DNA from: Saprospiraceae bacterium
GTDB lineage: Bacteria > Bacteroidota > Bacteroidia > Chitinophagales > Saprospiraceae
NCBI GenBank assembly: GCA_028285085.1
Contig: JANQQI010000070.1
Location: 62,001-126,000 of the forward strand
Length of the DNA stretch: 64,000 nucleotides
Direction: 5' to 3'
Of the stretch, positions 46,727 through 57,871 are shown piece after piece. The position numbers and the translations under genes were made by a program. The number at the start of each line of letters is the position of its first letter. The first letter of the stretch is position 1. Under the pieces are notes generated by a model. That model did not search any database. It was not told where the DNA came from and saw only the letters and a program-made list of their open reading frames with translations.

Positions 46727-47476
46727 TTATCGGCCATCGGTCATCATTCCGGTTTTGTGTAGAATAGGCAATTGTCCTCCGTAGGCCGCAGAAATATTTT
46801 CTGTGGTGAAAGTGGTGTTGGTATCGCCGTAAGCGATGAGACGTTGATTCAAAAGAATGACCCGATCAAAGTATTTTTCAACTGAAGACAGATCATGGTG
46901 CACCACCAGAAGTGTTTTATTTTGCTCAGCAAGCTTTTGTAGAATCTGAATAATCCGTTCTTCCGTAGTAATATCAACGCCCACAAACGGCTCGTCCAAT
47001 AGAAAAATGTCTGCTTCCTGAGCTAGTGCCCGGGCGAGGAATACCCGCTGTTGCTGCCCCCCGGAAAGCTCACCGATTTGACGGTCCTTAAAATGAGCCA
47101 TCCCCACTTCGACCAAAGCGCGCGCCGCAATATCCCGATCATTTTGGTTTAAACGGCTAAAGACCTTCTTGTGTGGATAGCGGCCCATGAGTACAATATC
47201 AAACACTGTAGCGGGGAAATTCCAGTCGACCTCGTTCTTTTGTGGGACATAAACGACTTCCTTACGCTTTTCTTTGATCGGCCGCCCTTCAATAAGAACT
47301 GTACCTGTATTAATATCAATGAGTCCAAGAATTGACTTGAACAAAGTCGACTTGCCCGCTCCGTTGGGACCGATAACACCGTAGACCTTGCCCGCTTCGA
47401 TCTGCAGAAAAATATTGGTAAGTACGCGTTTGCGTTCGTAGGAAACGGATAAACCTTTTATCGAAATTGAGGACAT
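46727..47476 (-). CDS. Zn/Mn ABC transporter ATPase
   Basis: A 249-residue ABC ATPase of the metal-uptake (ZnuC/MntB/TroB) type. Walker A GPNGAGKST is near 38-46, YVPQKNEVDWNFPATVFDIV is the Q-loop region, the signature is LSGGQQQRVFLARALAQ and Walker B is IFLLDEPF. It lies 3 bp after the binding-protein gene. It powers import, but no permease gene is present nearby. Confidence 0.88.
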   Translation of the reverse strand: MSSISIKGLSVSYERKRVLTNIFLQIEAGKVYGVIGPNGAGKSTLFKSILGLIDINTGTVLIEGRPIKEKRKEVVYVPQKNEVDWNFPATVFDIVLMGRYPHKKVFSRLNQNDRDIAARALVEVGMAHFKDRQIGELSGGQQQRVFLARALAQEADIFLLDEPFVGVDITTEERIIQILQKLAEQNKTLLVVHHDLSSVEKYFDRVILLNQRLIAYGDTNTTFTTENISAAYGGQLPILHKTGMMTDGR

Positions 47477-47479
47477 AAC

Positions 47480-48502
47480 TTACACATTTAGCTTGCGGAA
47501 CACCACGAAAAAGCCACCAATAAATAAAGCGCCCAGCAAAAGGAGATAAATAAAATTATTTCCGCCTTCTTCTTCGGCATCGGCCGTCTCAGCTTCTTCC
47601 GTAGACTGCACTTCTGACAAAGCAGCAACGATCGTATCCGTATTATACCGGAGCATTCCTAAATAAGAGCCCGCCGCCGTCGACTTTTTACCAATAGAGT
47701 CTGCATAGAGCTTCCCACCGATCTTAACTTTATTGTCTTTGGCCAATTGCTCCAGATAACGAGGTGCAATTGTGCTTTCGATAAAAACGGCAGGAATATT
47801 ATTCTCCTTAATCACTTTATTCACTCGGATCATGTCCGTGGTTTGGACATCCGCTTCGGTGGAAGTCCCCATAACGGATTCTAAACGAATGCCGTAGCGC
47901 TTGCCGTAATACTGAAAAGCATCGTGCGAGGTGATGAGAATCCGCTGATTAGTAGGGATTTTCTGGATCTCGGTCATAATATATCGATCTAGTGCCTCCG
48001 CTTCATCTCGATATCGCTGGTAGTTGGTCTCAATTCCATCTGCATGTTCCGGTGCTAACTCGACCAGCGCATTTTTAATATTATCAATATAAGTTAGTCC
48101 TCTGGCCAAGTCCATCCAGGCGTGTGGATCTTCTGAGTTTTTATACACCTGACTGGTGATCGGCACAATTCCTTCCGTAACCGTCACAACTTTAGCATTC
48201 GTACCAGAGTTAGCCACCAATTCACCTAGCCAACCCTCGAAGGTCAGGCCATTGACCAGCACGAGATCAGCTTCTCCTACCAGGCGGGCATCGCTCGGTG
48301 TGGGTTCATAGGAATGGGGATCGCCGCCAATGGGTACGATGCTCTTCACGTCCAAATGATCTCCGGCAATTTCTTGGGCCATATCCGCGATCATAGTAGC
48401 GGTCGCTAGTACAATCGGTTTTTGTTGTGCGGCAAGTGATCCTATCGCACAAAACGCCAACCATAGCGTAAGTGCATAGCTTAAATAATTAAATCGCATC
48501 AT
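47480..48502 (-). CDS. Zn/Mn-binding lipoprotein-like protein with C-terminal anchor
   Basis: A 340-residue cluster A-I metal-binding protein with a signal peptide (cut near LAAQQ). Metal ligands are visible as His in DPHSYEPTPSD, His in EDPHAWMDL, His in ITSHDAFQYYG and Asp in LYADSIG. The third His matches ZnuA/TroA rather than the Glu of PsaA-type Mn binders. Unusually, a C-terminal membrane helix (FIYLLLLGALFIGGFFVVF) follows an acidic spacer, so it is anchored at that end. Its start overlaps the regulator stop (ATGA). Confidence 0.85.
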   Translation of the reverse strand: MMRFNYLSYALTLWLAFCAIGSLAAQQKPIVLATATMIADMAQEIAGDHLDVKSIVPIGGDPHSYEPTPSDARLVGEADLVLVNGLTFEGWLGELVANSGTNAKVVTVTEGIVPITSQVYKNSEDPHAWMDLARGLTYIDNIKNALVELAPEHADGIETNYQRYRDEAEALDRYIMTEIQKIPTNQRILITSHDAFQYYGKRYGIRLESVMGTSTEADVQTTDMIRVNKVIKENNIPAVFIESTIAPRYLEQLAKDNKVKIGGKLYADSIGKKSTAAGSYLGMLRYNTDTIVAALSEVQSTEEAETADAEEEGGNNFIYLLLLGALFIGGFFVVFRKLNV

Positions 48503-49164
48503 TTCTCTTTTTTTTGAACATAGATATTCTGTCCCACCTTATTCGATACCAGTTGCTCACCTTCCGGGAATATTTTCAGGCGCATCGTACCATCATAATC
48601 AAAATGCTCCTGGATCATCACTTGTGCACCAAGTTGCAGATGTAGTCGATCCAAAAATTGTAAAAACTCCGGTGAGTGCTCTTTCACCCCGACAACAATT
48701 GCCTCCTCCCCGACTTCCAATTCCGAAAGAATAACCTGCTGACGATAAGTGAACTGTCCATTTGCATCCGGGATAGGATCACCATGTGGATCGAATTTAG
48801 GATAGCCCAAGTAGCGATCCAGACGATTGACAAGTTCCTCGGATTGGATATGCTCCAATTGCTCAGCCATTTCGTGCACTTCATCCCAGGCAAAGTTCAA
48901 TTGCTCAACTAAGAAGACTTCCCAAAGACGGTGTTTGCGCACTAGCATCGTAGCAGTTTTTCGCCCGGTGGAAGTCAGCGTTACCCCTTTGTACTTGACG
49001 TAGTTAATTAAATCCTTCTCTGCCAATCGCTTAAGCATGTCCGTCACGGAAGCCGCGCTGGTATTCATGCGTTGCGAAATTGCATTTGTGCTTACCGGAT
49101 TTTTGGTACGCACTGAGAGGTTAAAAATGGCTTTTAAATAATTCTCTTCTGTTGATGAAAACAT
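48499..49164 (-). CDS. DtxR/MntR-family metal-dependent regulator
   Basis: A 221-residue regulator. The N-terminal winged helix (STNAISQRMNTSAASVTDML) and dimerisation/metal domain (HRLWEVFLVEQLNFAWDEVH, then EHIQSEELVNRLDRYLG) are typical; the C-terminal FeoA-like domain (VGVKEHSPEFLQFLDRL) makes it the long form. It probably represses its own operon when metal is plentiful. A matching palindrome lies 40 bp upstream. It overlaps the binding-protein gene by 4 bp. Confidence 0.9.
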   Translation of the reverse strand: MFSSTEENYLKAIFNLSVRTKNPVSTNAISQRMNTSAASVTDMLKRLAEKDLINYVKYKGVTLTSTGRKTATMLVRKHRLWEVFLVEQLNFAWDEVHEMAEQLEHIQSEELVNRLDRYLGYPKFDPHGDPIPDANGQFTYRQQVILSELEVGEEAIVVGVKEHSPEFLQFLDRLHLQLGAQVMIQEHFDYDGTMRLKIFPEGEQLVSNKVGQNIYVQKKEK

Positions 49165-49186
49165 AGGTTTGACCTGATTAGCAGAT

Positions 49187-49219
49187 CAAAGATAGAGGAT
49201 TTTTTTAGACTTATCTAAA
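49187..49219 (-). promoter_or_regulatory. Promoter and candidate metal-regulator operator
   Basis: The -7 word TATCTTTG (49187-49194, minus strand) is followed upstream by the palindrome TTTAGA-CTTA-TCTAAA (49204-49219). It lies between the usual -33 and -7 elements, where a DtxR-type repressor would block transcription of the metal operon. Confidence 0.55.
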
Positions 49220-49300
49220 TTTTAATTTAGAATCACTTTTAAAAAAGTTAGATGAGTTTAAAACAGACGGTAGGATGTTGATGGTAGGAAGGATTTTTTA

Positions 49301-49657
49301 TTATAAATCCCAAAAAGAACGGGGCCGACGCAGAACAATACGCGTATCTCGAACGGTTTGCACAAAATACCAAATCAATACTCCAGCAACAGGCAAATAA
49401 GCAAAATAGCCGATCAGGTGAATCCAAACGGGTAAGCTCAGTGCGAGTACTAACATCGTTCGAATGAAATTGATTTTGCGAATATATTGGTATACCGCAA
49501 TGAGATGAATGGCGCTAACAACTTGCCACAAAGCCAGAACGATCAGTAAATAATTAGTCCAGGCGATTTGCCTTTCGAAGGCCAACAAAAGTAGAATACT
49601 GACAATAATTATCAGTTGACCTAGTAGATCGGTTTTCATGCGTGTATCGCTAATCAT
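49301..49657 (-). CDS. Small membrane protein
   Basis: A 118-residue protein with about three or four hydrophobic segments and a basic C-terminal tail (RRPRSFWDL). No family recognised. Its start overlaps the end of the preceding gene by 8 bp, so the two are translated together and may work as a pair. Confidence 0.6.
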   Translation of the reverse strand: MISDTRMKTDLLGQLIIIVSILLLLAFERQIAWTNYLLIVLALWQVVSAIHLIAVYQYIRKINFIRTMLVLALSLPVWIHLIGYFAYLPVAGVLIWYFVQTVRDTRIVLRRPRSFWDL

Positions 49658-50129
49658 ACCGAGATTGGTTTGGGGTGATTAAATCGTGATCCAGTATATC
49701 GTCTAGCTCTTTTCCAGTATCATTTTTCTCCTTCAAACGAACAAAGTCCCGATATGTTCTTTCGAAATACCAAATGGCAAAAGCCAAAGGAATCATGATA
49801 ATTGAAAGGACCATCCAGAAGTTCATCCCACTGTTCCAATTCAGTGTTCTGAACACAGAAACCGCAATGGCCAATATTATAAAATACAGCACCACTGAAG
49901 CCAAATAGTACGCTCTGGCAATACTCCCATTGATGGCCAAGAGTAACCCACTAAGTACTTGCCAGCAGCCAATAACGAACTGTAAACATAAATACCCAAG
50001 AAGGATTTCCCTGGAACCAAACAAAAATGCCGCGCCACAAACAACCATCAGTAGCAGGAGAATGAGCTGCAAGTAAAGATCAAAGTTGATAAATTTTCTG
50101 TGCATAGACATGTAGGCAAAATAAGGCAT
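49650..50129 (-). CDS. Small membrane protein, partner of the next gene
   Basis: A 159-residue protein with four hydrophobic segments and a charged C-terminus ending in RYD. It resembles the neighbouring 118-residue protein in layout, suggesting old duplication. The in-frame ATG four codons later (MSMHRK) could also start it. It is 42 bp after the LytTR gene and might belong to its regulon. Confidence 0.6.
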   Translation of the reverse strand: MPYFAYMSMHRKFINFDLYLQLILLLLMVVCGAAFLFGSREILLGYLCLQFVIGCWQVLSGLLLAINGSIARAYYLASVVLYFIILAIAVSVFRTLNWNSGMNFWMVLSIIMIPLAFAIWYFERTYRDFVRLKEKNDTGKELDDILDHDLITPNQSRYD

Positions 50130-50171
50130 TTTGCATAAACTTTCAATATTTTCTGAAAATAAAGAAAATAT

Positions 50172-50951
50172 TTAACGCAGAAAGAGGGAAATTGCCTGTG
50201 AAAGGTCGTCTTTGAAGTTTTTCCCGACATCAACTCGGATATCGTTATCGAGCAACACATAAGCATCCCGGCCACGTGCGTACTTTTTCAAATAAGTAAG
50301 ATTAATGATATGAGAACGGTGCACGCGCAGTAAAGTCGTGTTTTCTAATTTCTTTTGGCATCCCTTGAGACTCAGCGTGATCAGCATTTCCGTACCATCC
50401 GATAAAAACATACAAGTATAACGTCCTTCGGATTTGAGATAGCAGATTTCGTTAAGATTGACGTAAATCAAGCCATTATGTGTAGGCATAATGATGCGAC
50501 GAGATAGCGACTGATCATTCGGCTTCAAAGATTCATTAATCGTATTATTCTGTTGCTCATTGCGAATCTCCAGCATCACCTTCTCGACAATACGTATCAA
50601 TTCATCAATATCAATAGGCTTCAATAGATAGCCGGCCGCCGACATCTTAAATGCGCGTAAAGCATAGGTTTCGTAAGCAGTGGTAAAGATGAATTTGAAG
50701 GGAATATTTTCGTAATGCTCGATGAGTTTAAAGCCCGAGTAATTAGGCATTTCGATATCGAGGAAGATGACCTCAGGTTCCCATTGATCAATGACCTTGA
50801 CCGCACTCAATACATCGTGTGCTGTTGCCACGACCTCTAATTGCGGACAATACTGCTCGATGAGCTGCTGCAGGATAGTGCGGCTGCGCTCTTCATCATC
50901 AACTATTACGACTTTAATAGTAGCCGGTGTCTTTTCGTTTATCGGAGGCAT
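50172..50951 (-). CDS. LytTR-family response regulator
   Basis: A 259-residue regulator: receiver domain (VVIVDDEERS; phospho-accepting Asp in VIFLDIEMPN), then a LytTR DNA-binding domain (CYLKSEGRYTCMFLSDG, then LLRVHRSHIINLTYLKKYAR). It receives phosphate from the histidine kinase encoded just upstream, about 80 bp away, and acts on unknown promoters. Confidence 0.92.
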   Translation of the reverse strand: MPPINEKTPATIKVVIVDDEERSRTILQQLIEQYCPQLEVVATAHDVLSAVKVIDQWEPEVIFLDIEMPNYSGFKLIEHYENIPFKFIFTTAYETYALRAFKMSAAGYLLKPIDIDELIRIVEKVMLEIRNEQQNNTINESLKPNDQSLSRRIIMPTHNGLIYVNLNEICYLKSEGRYTCMFLSDGTEMLITLSLKGCQKKLENTTLLRVHRSHIINLTYLKKYARGRDAYVLLDNDIRVDVGKNFKDDLSQAISLFLR

Positions 50952-51029
50952 AGCTTTATAAAAACGTCTTGCTTAAGCAACGGATCATGCGTCTTAAACC
51001 GACGAGTTCATAATTGGTTTTAATATTTT

Positions 51030-53897
51030 TTAGGCGATTTCAGCAACGGATAGAATCACCCTAGTGCCGGTCGCGGCGCCAGAGGTATCATACAGATCAA
51101 TTACTTTTACAGACATTGTTCCATCACTGATGGCACTAAGCAGTTCTAGACGCTCTTGCGTCAGACTAATGGCCTTGGATGGATAAATTTTGGGGTTTTG
51201 CTGTCGGATTTCCATAGATTTTTCACGTCCTACTCCATCGTCTTCTATTTCACAAAACAGCATTTTTCCTTGGGGATAAAAACGAATATAAAGGTTTTTC
51301 GGACCATTTTTATGCATCAATCCATGTTTTATCGCATTTTCGACAAAGGGCTGTAATAGCAAAGGTGGAATCAACGATTTTTGAATGTCGATCCCGGGAT
51401 GAATTTGAATTTCGTAGTTAAATTGATCCCCTAGTCGCAGGGCTTCCAGGCTCAGATACAAGCGTAAAGTTTCCAACTCTTTCTCCAGACTGATACGACT
51501 GGTTTCCGAAAAGTTCAGCACGTTACGCATCAAGCGCGCAAACTGAGAAAGGTAACGATTCGCTTCACGGCTATCATTGCTAAGGATGAATTCTTGAATA
51601 GAATTAAGGGCGTTAAAGACAAAATGAGGATTCATTTGAGCACGTAGAGCCGTCAGCTGGGTGGCTTTCAATTGACGTTCGACTTTTCCTCGCCGATTAG
51701 CATTCTGCACCCAAAGATATCCTAACCACAAGCCTAATCCACCAATCATTAAGGCCATCAAGACCATGAACCACAGTGTTTTCCAGAATGGCTTGGCGAT
51801 ATGGAAAGTCATCTGCTTTTCTTCCGACCAGTCCGTGTTATAAGTTCGCGTCTTCAGTCGAAAGCGATGCCGCCCCGGCAGCAGGGCAGGGTATTGAGCT
51901 ACACCAACTTTGCTATAGTTCCAATCTTTATCGACGCCTTCCATTCGATAGGCATATTCTACATCTTTGGCGTGCAAAAAGGTGATCCCAACAAATTCTA
52001 TTTTAACGTTGTTTTCAAAATGCGCTAAGCGATACTCGGGATAAAAGCTAGTGTCCCGTTCCCCAATACGAATACTTTTAATATCCAACAACGGAGGGTC
52101 ACGCCACAGGCGAATACTATCCGGAAAATAAACCACCCCACGATTGGTCGCAACGTAGAGGTGACCACCAATTTTAGAAATATCGTTTGCTTCCAATGAA
52201 GGCAAGCCCTCATCCCGTCCAATGACTTCAATACGCTTCGAGTCATAGTAGATTCGATTTACGCCGCGCTTGGTCGCTAACCAGGCAGAGTCATCATCCA
52301 ACCAAATTTTTCTACAGTAGTTACTACTTAAACCATTCTGAGTCGTAAAATGATGGAGCACCGTATCCTGAGTCAAATCGTACACAATAAGACCTTGATC
52401 GTAAGTACCGATCCACAGTAAACCACTTTTATCCTGTTGAATGGCTCGAATGTCTACCTGCAATTCTGGTTGGCCAATGAGCTTAAGTTTTCCATTGCGA
52501 TAATGGTACAAACCATCTACTGTTCCCAACCAGGCATTTTCCGCATCGATACCCAAGATCGAATATGTTCGGGTATTCAATACCGGTACCATTTTATCTC
52601 CTTTCAAATAGCAAACATCTCGATTGGTCCCTAACCAAAGTCGCTCTCCATTGCTGGGATGTCCACATTTAAATGATCCATTACAGTTGCGGCGAACCTC
52701 CCGTATTTGAGCATCACACTCGAGATAACAACTAGAGGTGAAAAAATGGAAATGGCCCTTTTGGTCAATAAAGACTTCGTAGAGGCGAGTGCGATCCGGT
52801 GAGATTTTTTTGTCAACCAAAACATTCAACGCTGCATCAAATAGCACGATTCGACCATCTTCAAAACCAATTAACAGTCGCCCTTGAGCATCTCTCTCGA
52901 CAATCGCTATGGGTTGATTGCCAGCCTGGAAATCCAATTGCCGAAGCAGATGACGCGATACAAAATACAAGCCGTCCTTCTCCGTTGTCATCCAATAATT
53001 ACCTTCGTGATCGGCGATGATATTTCCCATAGTCCGCTCACTCAAATGACGACGGATCGTGTAGCGACCATCCAAGTCTGGTTCAAGCGTAATCATACCG
53101 TCACTCAGCAAAACCCATAAGCGTTTTTCCGCATCCAGATAAGCGCTCAATAATCCAACGGCGAAATCTGGCCAAAACGCCTCAAAGGCCGGTTCTATGA
53201 TTCCATCAGCGGGATAAAAATAATACAGCCGATGACTGCTTCCTACCAAGAGCCGGTCACCATCCTCGTGCACAATCAATGCCCCATCCTCCAATTGAAC
53301 ATCCTTGAATGGCCAGTATGCATAATTTTCACCGGTCCAGGCATGCACGCCCTTCAACGTAAACATCAATAATGTTGAATCACCCCAGACATGGAATTTC
53401 TTACGGCCTTGTAAATTTTGATCGGTTCTATCTGCTGGAAACTGCCAAACGCTATCTTGATCCGCCACGTAGACACTTTCCGGTTTGGCTAGAAATAATC
53501 GCCCGTCGGGCGCTTCGGCAAGTTCAATGAAGGTGTACGTATTTGTCCTGATTTCAAAGGGATCTCGAATTAACGAGTCTCCTAGCAATTGCAGAAAATT
53601 GCCGTTTAGGCTTTTCAACCAAAATCGCTCACTATTATCGATTTGAAAATCGACCACCTCTCCTTCCAAATTCGCTAGTCGCTTATGCTTTTCAAATACA
53701 TGGCCGTCAAAACGATACAACCCAGATTCTCCCGTCATCCACAAATGCCCGTCCGGATGCTGAATCATATCGTACAAATACACACTCGGTAAACCATCCC
53801 GGTCGGTAAAATGCTGTAAACTGTAGGTTTGAGCATCCATCCCAACCCAACAGCAACAAAAAGTGCCAAAAGCCAGTAAAAAAGATCGTAAGCTCAC
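51030..53897 (-). CDS. Propeller-type sensor histidine kinase (LytS-like)
   Basis: A 955-residue membrane sensor. A signal peptide is followed by about 14 short two-component propeller repeats (DGHLWMTGESGLYRFDG is one), a Y_Y_Y beta-sandwich domain (about 635-720), one membrane helix (LWFMVLMALMIGGLGLWLGY, about 728-747), a His_kinase domain (QMNPHFVFNALNSIQEFI, phosphorylated His) and an HATPase (LLLQPFVENAIKHGL). The propeller senses an unknown outside signal, often a glycan in Bacteroidota. It is paired with the LytTR regulator. Confidence 0.92.
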   Translation of the reverse strand: MSLRSFLLAFGTFCCCWVGMDAQTYSLQHFTDRDGLPSVYLYDMIQHPDGHLWMTGESGLYRFDGHVFEKHKRLANLEGEVVDFQIDNSERFWLKSLNGNFLQLLGDSLIRDPFEIRTNTYTFIELAEAPDGRLFLAKPESVYVADQDSVWQFPADRTDQNLQGRKKFHVWGDSTLLMFTLKGVHAWTGENYAYWPFKDVQLEDGALIVHEDGDRLLVGSSHRLYYFYPADGIIEPAFEAFWPDFAVGLLSAYLDAEKRLWVLLSDGMITLEPDLDGRYTIRRHLSERTMGNIIADHEGNYWMTTEKDGLYFVSRHLLRQLDFQAGNQPIAIVERDAQGRLLIGFEDGRIVLFDAALNVLVDKKISPDRTRLYEVFIDQKGHFHFFTSSCYLECDAQIREVRRNCNGSFKCGHPSNGERLWLGTNRDVCYLKGDKMVPVLNTRTYSILGIDAENAWLGTVDGLYHYRNGKLKLIGQPELQVDIRAIQQDKSGLLWIGTYDQGLIVYDLTQDTVLHHFTTQNGLSSNYCRKIWLDDDSAWLATKRGVNRIYYDSKRIEVIGRDEGLPSLEANDISKIGGHLYVATNRGVVYFPDSIRLWRDPPLLDIKSIRIGERDTSFYPEYRLAHFENNVKIEFVGITFLHAKDVEYAYRMEGVDKDWNYSKVGVAQYPALLPGRHRFRLKTRTYNTDWSEEKQMTFHIAKPFWKTLWFMVLMALMIGGLGLWLGYLWVQNANRRGKVERQLKATQLTALRAQMNPHFVFNALNSIQEFILSNDSREANRYLSQFARLMRNVLNFSETSRISLEKELETLRLYLSLEALRLGDQFNYEIQIHPGIDIQKSLIPPLLLQPFVENAIKHGLMHKNGPKNLYIRFYPQGKMLFCEIEDDGVGREKSMEIRQQNPKIYPSKAISLTQERLELLSAISDGTMSVKVIDLYDTSGAATGTRVILSVAEIA

Positions 53898-54049
53898 CCG
53901 ATTATTATACTTGATGCCGTTTTCATTCGTTAGAAAACAAGCGGGTTTATACCGACTTTATGGTGGAAAAAGCCGGGTAACTAGCAAGTTAATTATTTTT
54001 GTGGAATGCAGGTCAGGCTTGCGCTAAGCGGGCCTCGGTTTTGCTTTAA

Positions 54050-56053
<2,004 letters not shown>

Positions 56054-56074
56054 AAATCCATCTACTCAAAATAA

Positions 56075-56108
56075 CAAGAGCCATTCCCTGCAAAGAGAAT
56101 GGCTCTTG
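56075..56108 (+). terminator. Terminator of gyrB, possibly bidirectional
   Basis: CAAGAGCCATTC and GAATGGCTCTTG form a 12-bp perfect stem with a 10-base loop, between the convergent gyrB and the 217-residue gene. A short TCATTT follows on the plus strand. Confidence 0.7.
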
Positions 56109-56125
56109 TCATTTAAAGCCTGATC

Positions 56126-56779
56126 TTAAGCCAATAATTCACGGAAATAAGCTTCTACTAGTTCCACATATTCGCGGAGATAGCGCTGTACCTTTTCGGC
56201 GTCCTGTATCAGATAATCATTTATTTGCTCGTCGAGGAACACGGCATGATCCAAAGCCTCGTCGATCTCTAAATGTTGGACCATCCCCTTTGTACTCTCA
56301 ACGCCAAATGCGACACTGGCCCGCTCAGTAATGCCAGGATTGTAAGTATCCGAATACCATTCGACAAACCAATTCCAAAGCAAACATGGCAAAGCACCGT
56401 CCCGATCAATGCCGAAGCGGATGTACCCCATCAGTAACTTGGTCGCGAAAAACACATCGGTTTGTTCTACGGCTTTTTGATCTAAGCCAAGGTAGGCTAC
56501 GTCTTTGAGCAACAGTTCATCGTGGCTAATTTCTTCGGCCAGATAGCCCGCCAGCTTTTTGGAAACAGCATTAGTCTGGCGGTCAACAATGAAATGTAAA
56601 CAATAGCTGTCTACTTTATTATTAAGATGAATCCGATTGATTGCCTCAATAATATGACGACGATAAACGGATTGGTCGATCGGCCCATCGAGATGAAACG
56701 CCCGGATGGCTGCATGGCGTGCAAATACGTCCTGCATTAGTTGTTCAGCCTGGTCACGCAGTGATTCGACCTGAATCAT
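56126..56779 (-). CDS. Unknown 217-residue protein
   Basis: A soluble, acidic, helical protein without a recognised domain or catalytic motif. It starts 3 bp after the end of the membrane protein gene upstream, so the two are co-transcribed and probably act together. Confidence 0.6.
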   Translation of the reverse strand: MIQVESLRDQAEQLMQDVFARHAAIRAFHLDGPIDQSVYRRHIIEAINRIHLNNKVDSYCLHFIVDRQTNAVSKKLAGYLAEEISHDELLLKDVAYLGLDQKAVEQTDVFFATKLLMGYIRFGIDRDGALPCLLWNWFVEWYSDTYNPGITERASVAFGVESTKGMVQHLEIDEALDHAVFLDEQINDYLIQDAEKVQRYLREYVELVEAYFRELLA

Positions 56780-56782
56780 ACT

Positions 56783-57853
56783 TTAAGAGGTTTGTACAAT
56801 TGGTTCGTTAAAACTATAACAAATATAAGTGTGCTTATCGACCTTAAGTTCGTTCTTTTTCAAAAATTCTTCGGTCATATTGTTCAACAAGATCAAATTA
56901 CTGGTTTGTGAACAGTGCATGAAGAAATCGATGATCAGATCGTTATTACAAATTGAAAAGGACTCAATGATCTTTACGACCTGGGGCGAAGTGCGTAGAT
57001 GATTTACATAATCCGAAAGGAGACGCGCCTTTTCGTGTCGCAAAAATTGGATAAACATAAAACCGCGTTGAGAGCGGGTATTTAAATAATCTGCTGTTGT
57101 ATGTAATAGTTTCCGACGAATCTGCAACTCAGTAGAAGAGGCAAAAGGGTTGATTTCACGGTACACATTGAAATACCGGATACTATCGTCTTCCCCGTTT
57201 TGGTCGGTGGTGTTTTTGTATAAAATTTTATTCTTTTCTAAATTATGGCGATAGCGCGTCACAAGTTCTTCCATGCGCATACGGCCCTTATAACGGAATT
57301 TAATCAACAAATCCCTTTTTCCCATCACCTCATAAATACCTTCAACCCGAATGCCTCGACGTCGATTTGTCAAATTCATAAACAAAGCCGTGGCACTATT
57401 GCCATCATAAACATTGAGTAACAGATAAAACAGATCGGAGTTATCTTCTTGCGGCTCAAATAAAAGCGGATCCAGTTGCTGAGTTGCTAAATCTACTTTA
57501 CAAATCTCTTTTTCATTGGAACCGACGGCCTGATCCATGACTTCCAAGGGCCGAAAAGAGGAACCCGTAGCATTTTCCTTTTGCTGCATCAGGGTGCGCT
57601 GTAAGCTGGCGAGTCGTCGCGCCAAGATGCCCAGGAGGATGATAAAGCCTAAAGCGATACACAGGAGCCAACCATTGCCAATTGTTGTTTTACCCCCCAT
57701 AAAAGCCCAGATATTGCTCCAATCAGCCTGCCAAATACTACGGATCAGGAAGGTAACAATACCGAAAATAGCCGAAGCAATGATTGCGACGATTATCCTG
57801 TCTTGAAGTTCGGGCCAACGTTCGTTGAAATAGTTTTTGAGCTTTTGAAGCAT
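56783..57853 (-). CDS. Unknown membrane protein with large cytosolic domain
   Basis: A 356-residue protein: two membrane helices (about 21-41 and 60-80), a coiled-coil-like stretch, then a soluble domain of about 250 residues rich in Arg and aromatic residues. No family recognised. It lies between the LRR gene (19 bp after its stop) and the 217-residue gene, in the same direction. Confidence 0.6.
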   Translation of the reverse strand: MLQKLKNYFNERWPELQDRIIVAIIASAIFGIVTFLIRSIWQADWSNIWAFMGGKTTIGNGWLLCIALGFIILLGILARRLASLQRTLMQQKENATGSSFRPLEVMDQAVGSNEKEICKVDLATQQLDPLLFEPQEDNSDLFYLLLNVYDGNSATALFMNLTNRRRGIRVEGIYEVMGKRDLLIKFRYKGRMRMEELVTRYRHNLEKNKILYKNTTDQNGEDDSIRYFNVYREINPFASSTELQIRRKLLHTTADYLNTRSQRGFMFIQFLRHEKARLLSDYVNHLRTSPQVVKIIESFSICNNDLIIDFFMHCSQTSNLILLNNMTEEFLKKNELKVDKHTYICYSFNEPIVQTS

Positions 57854-57871
57854 AGTGATACAACCATTAAC

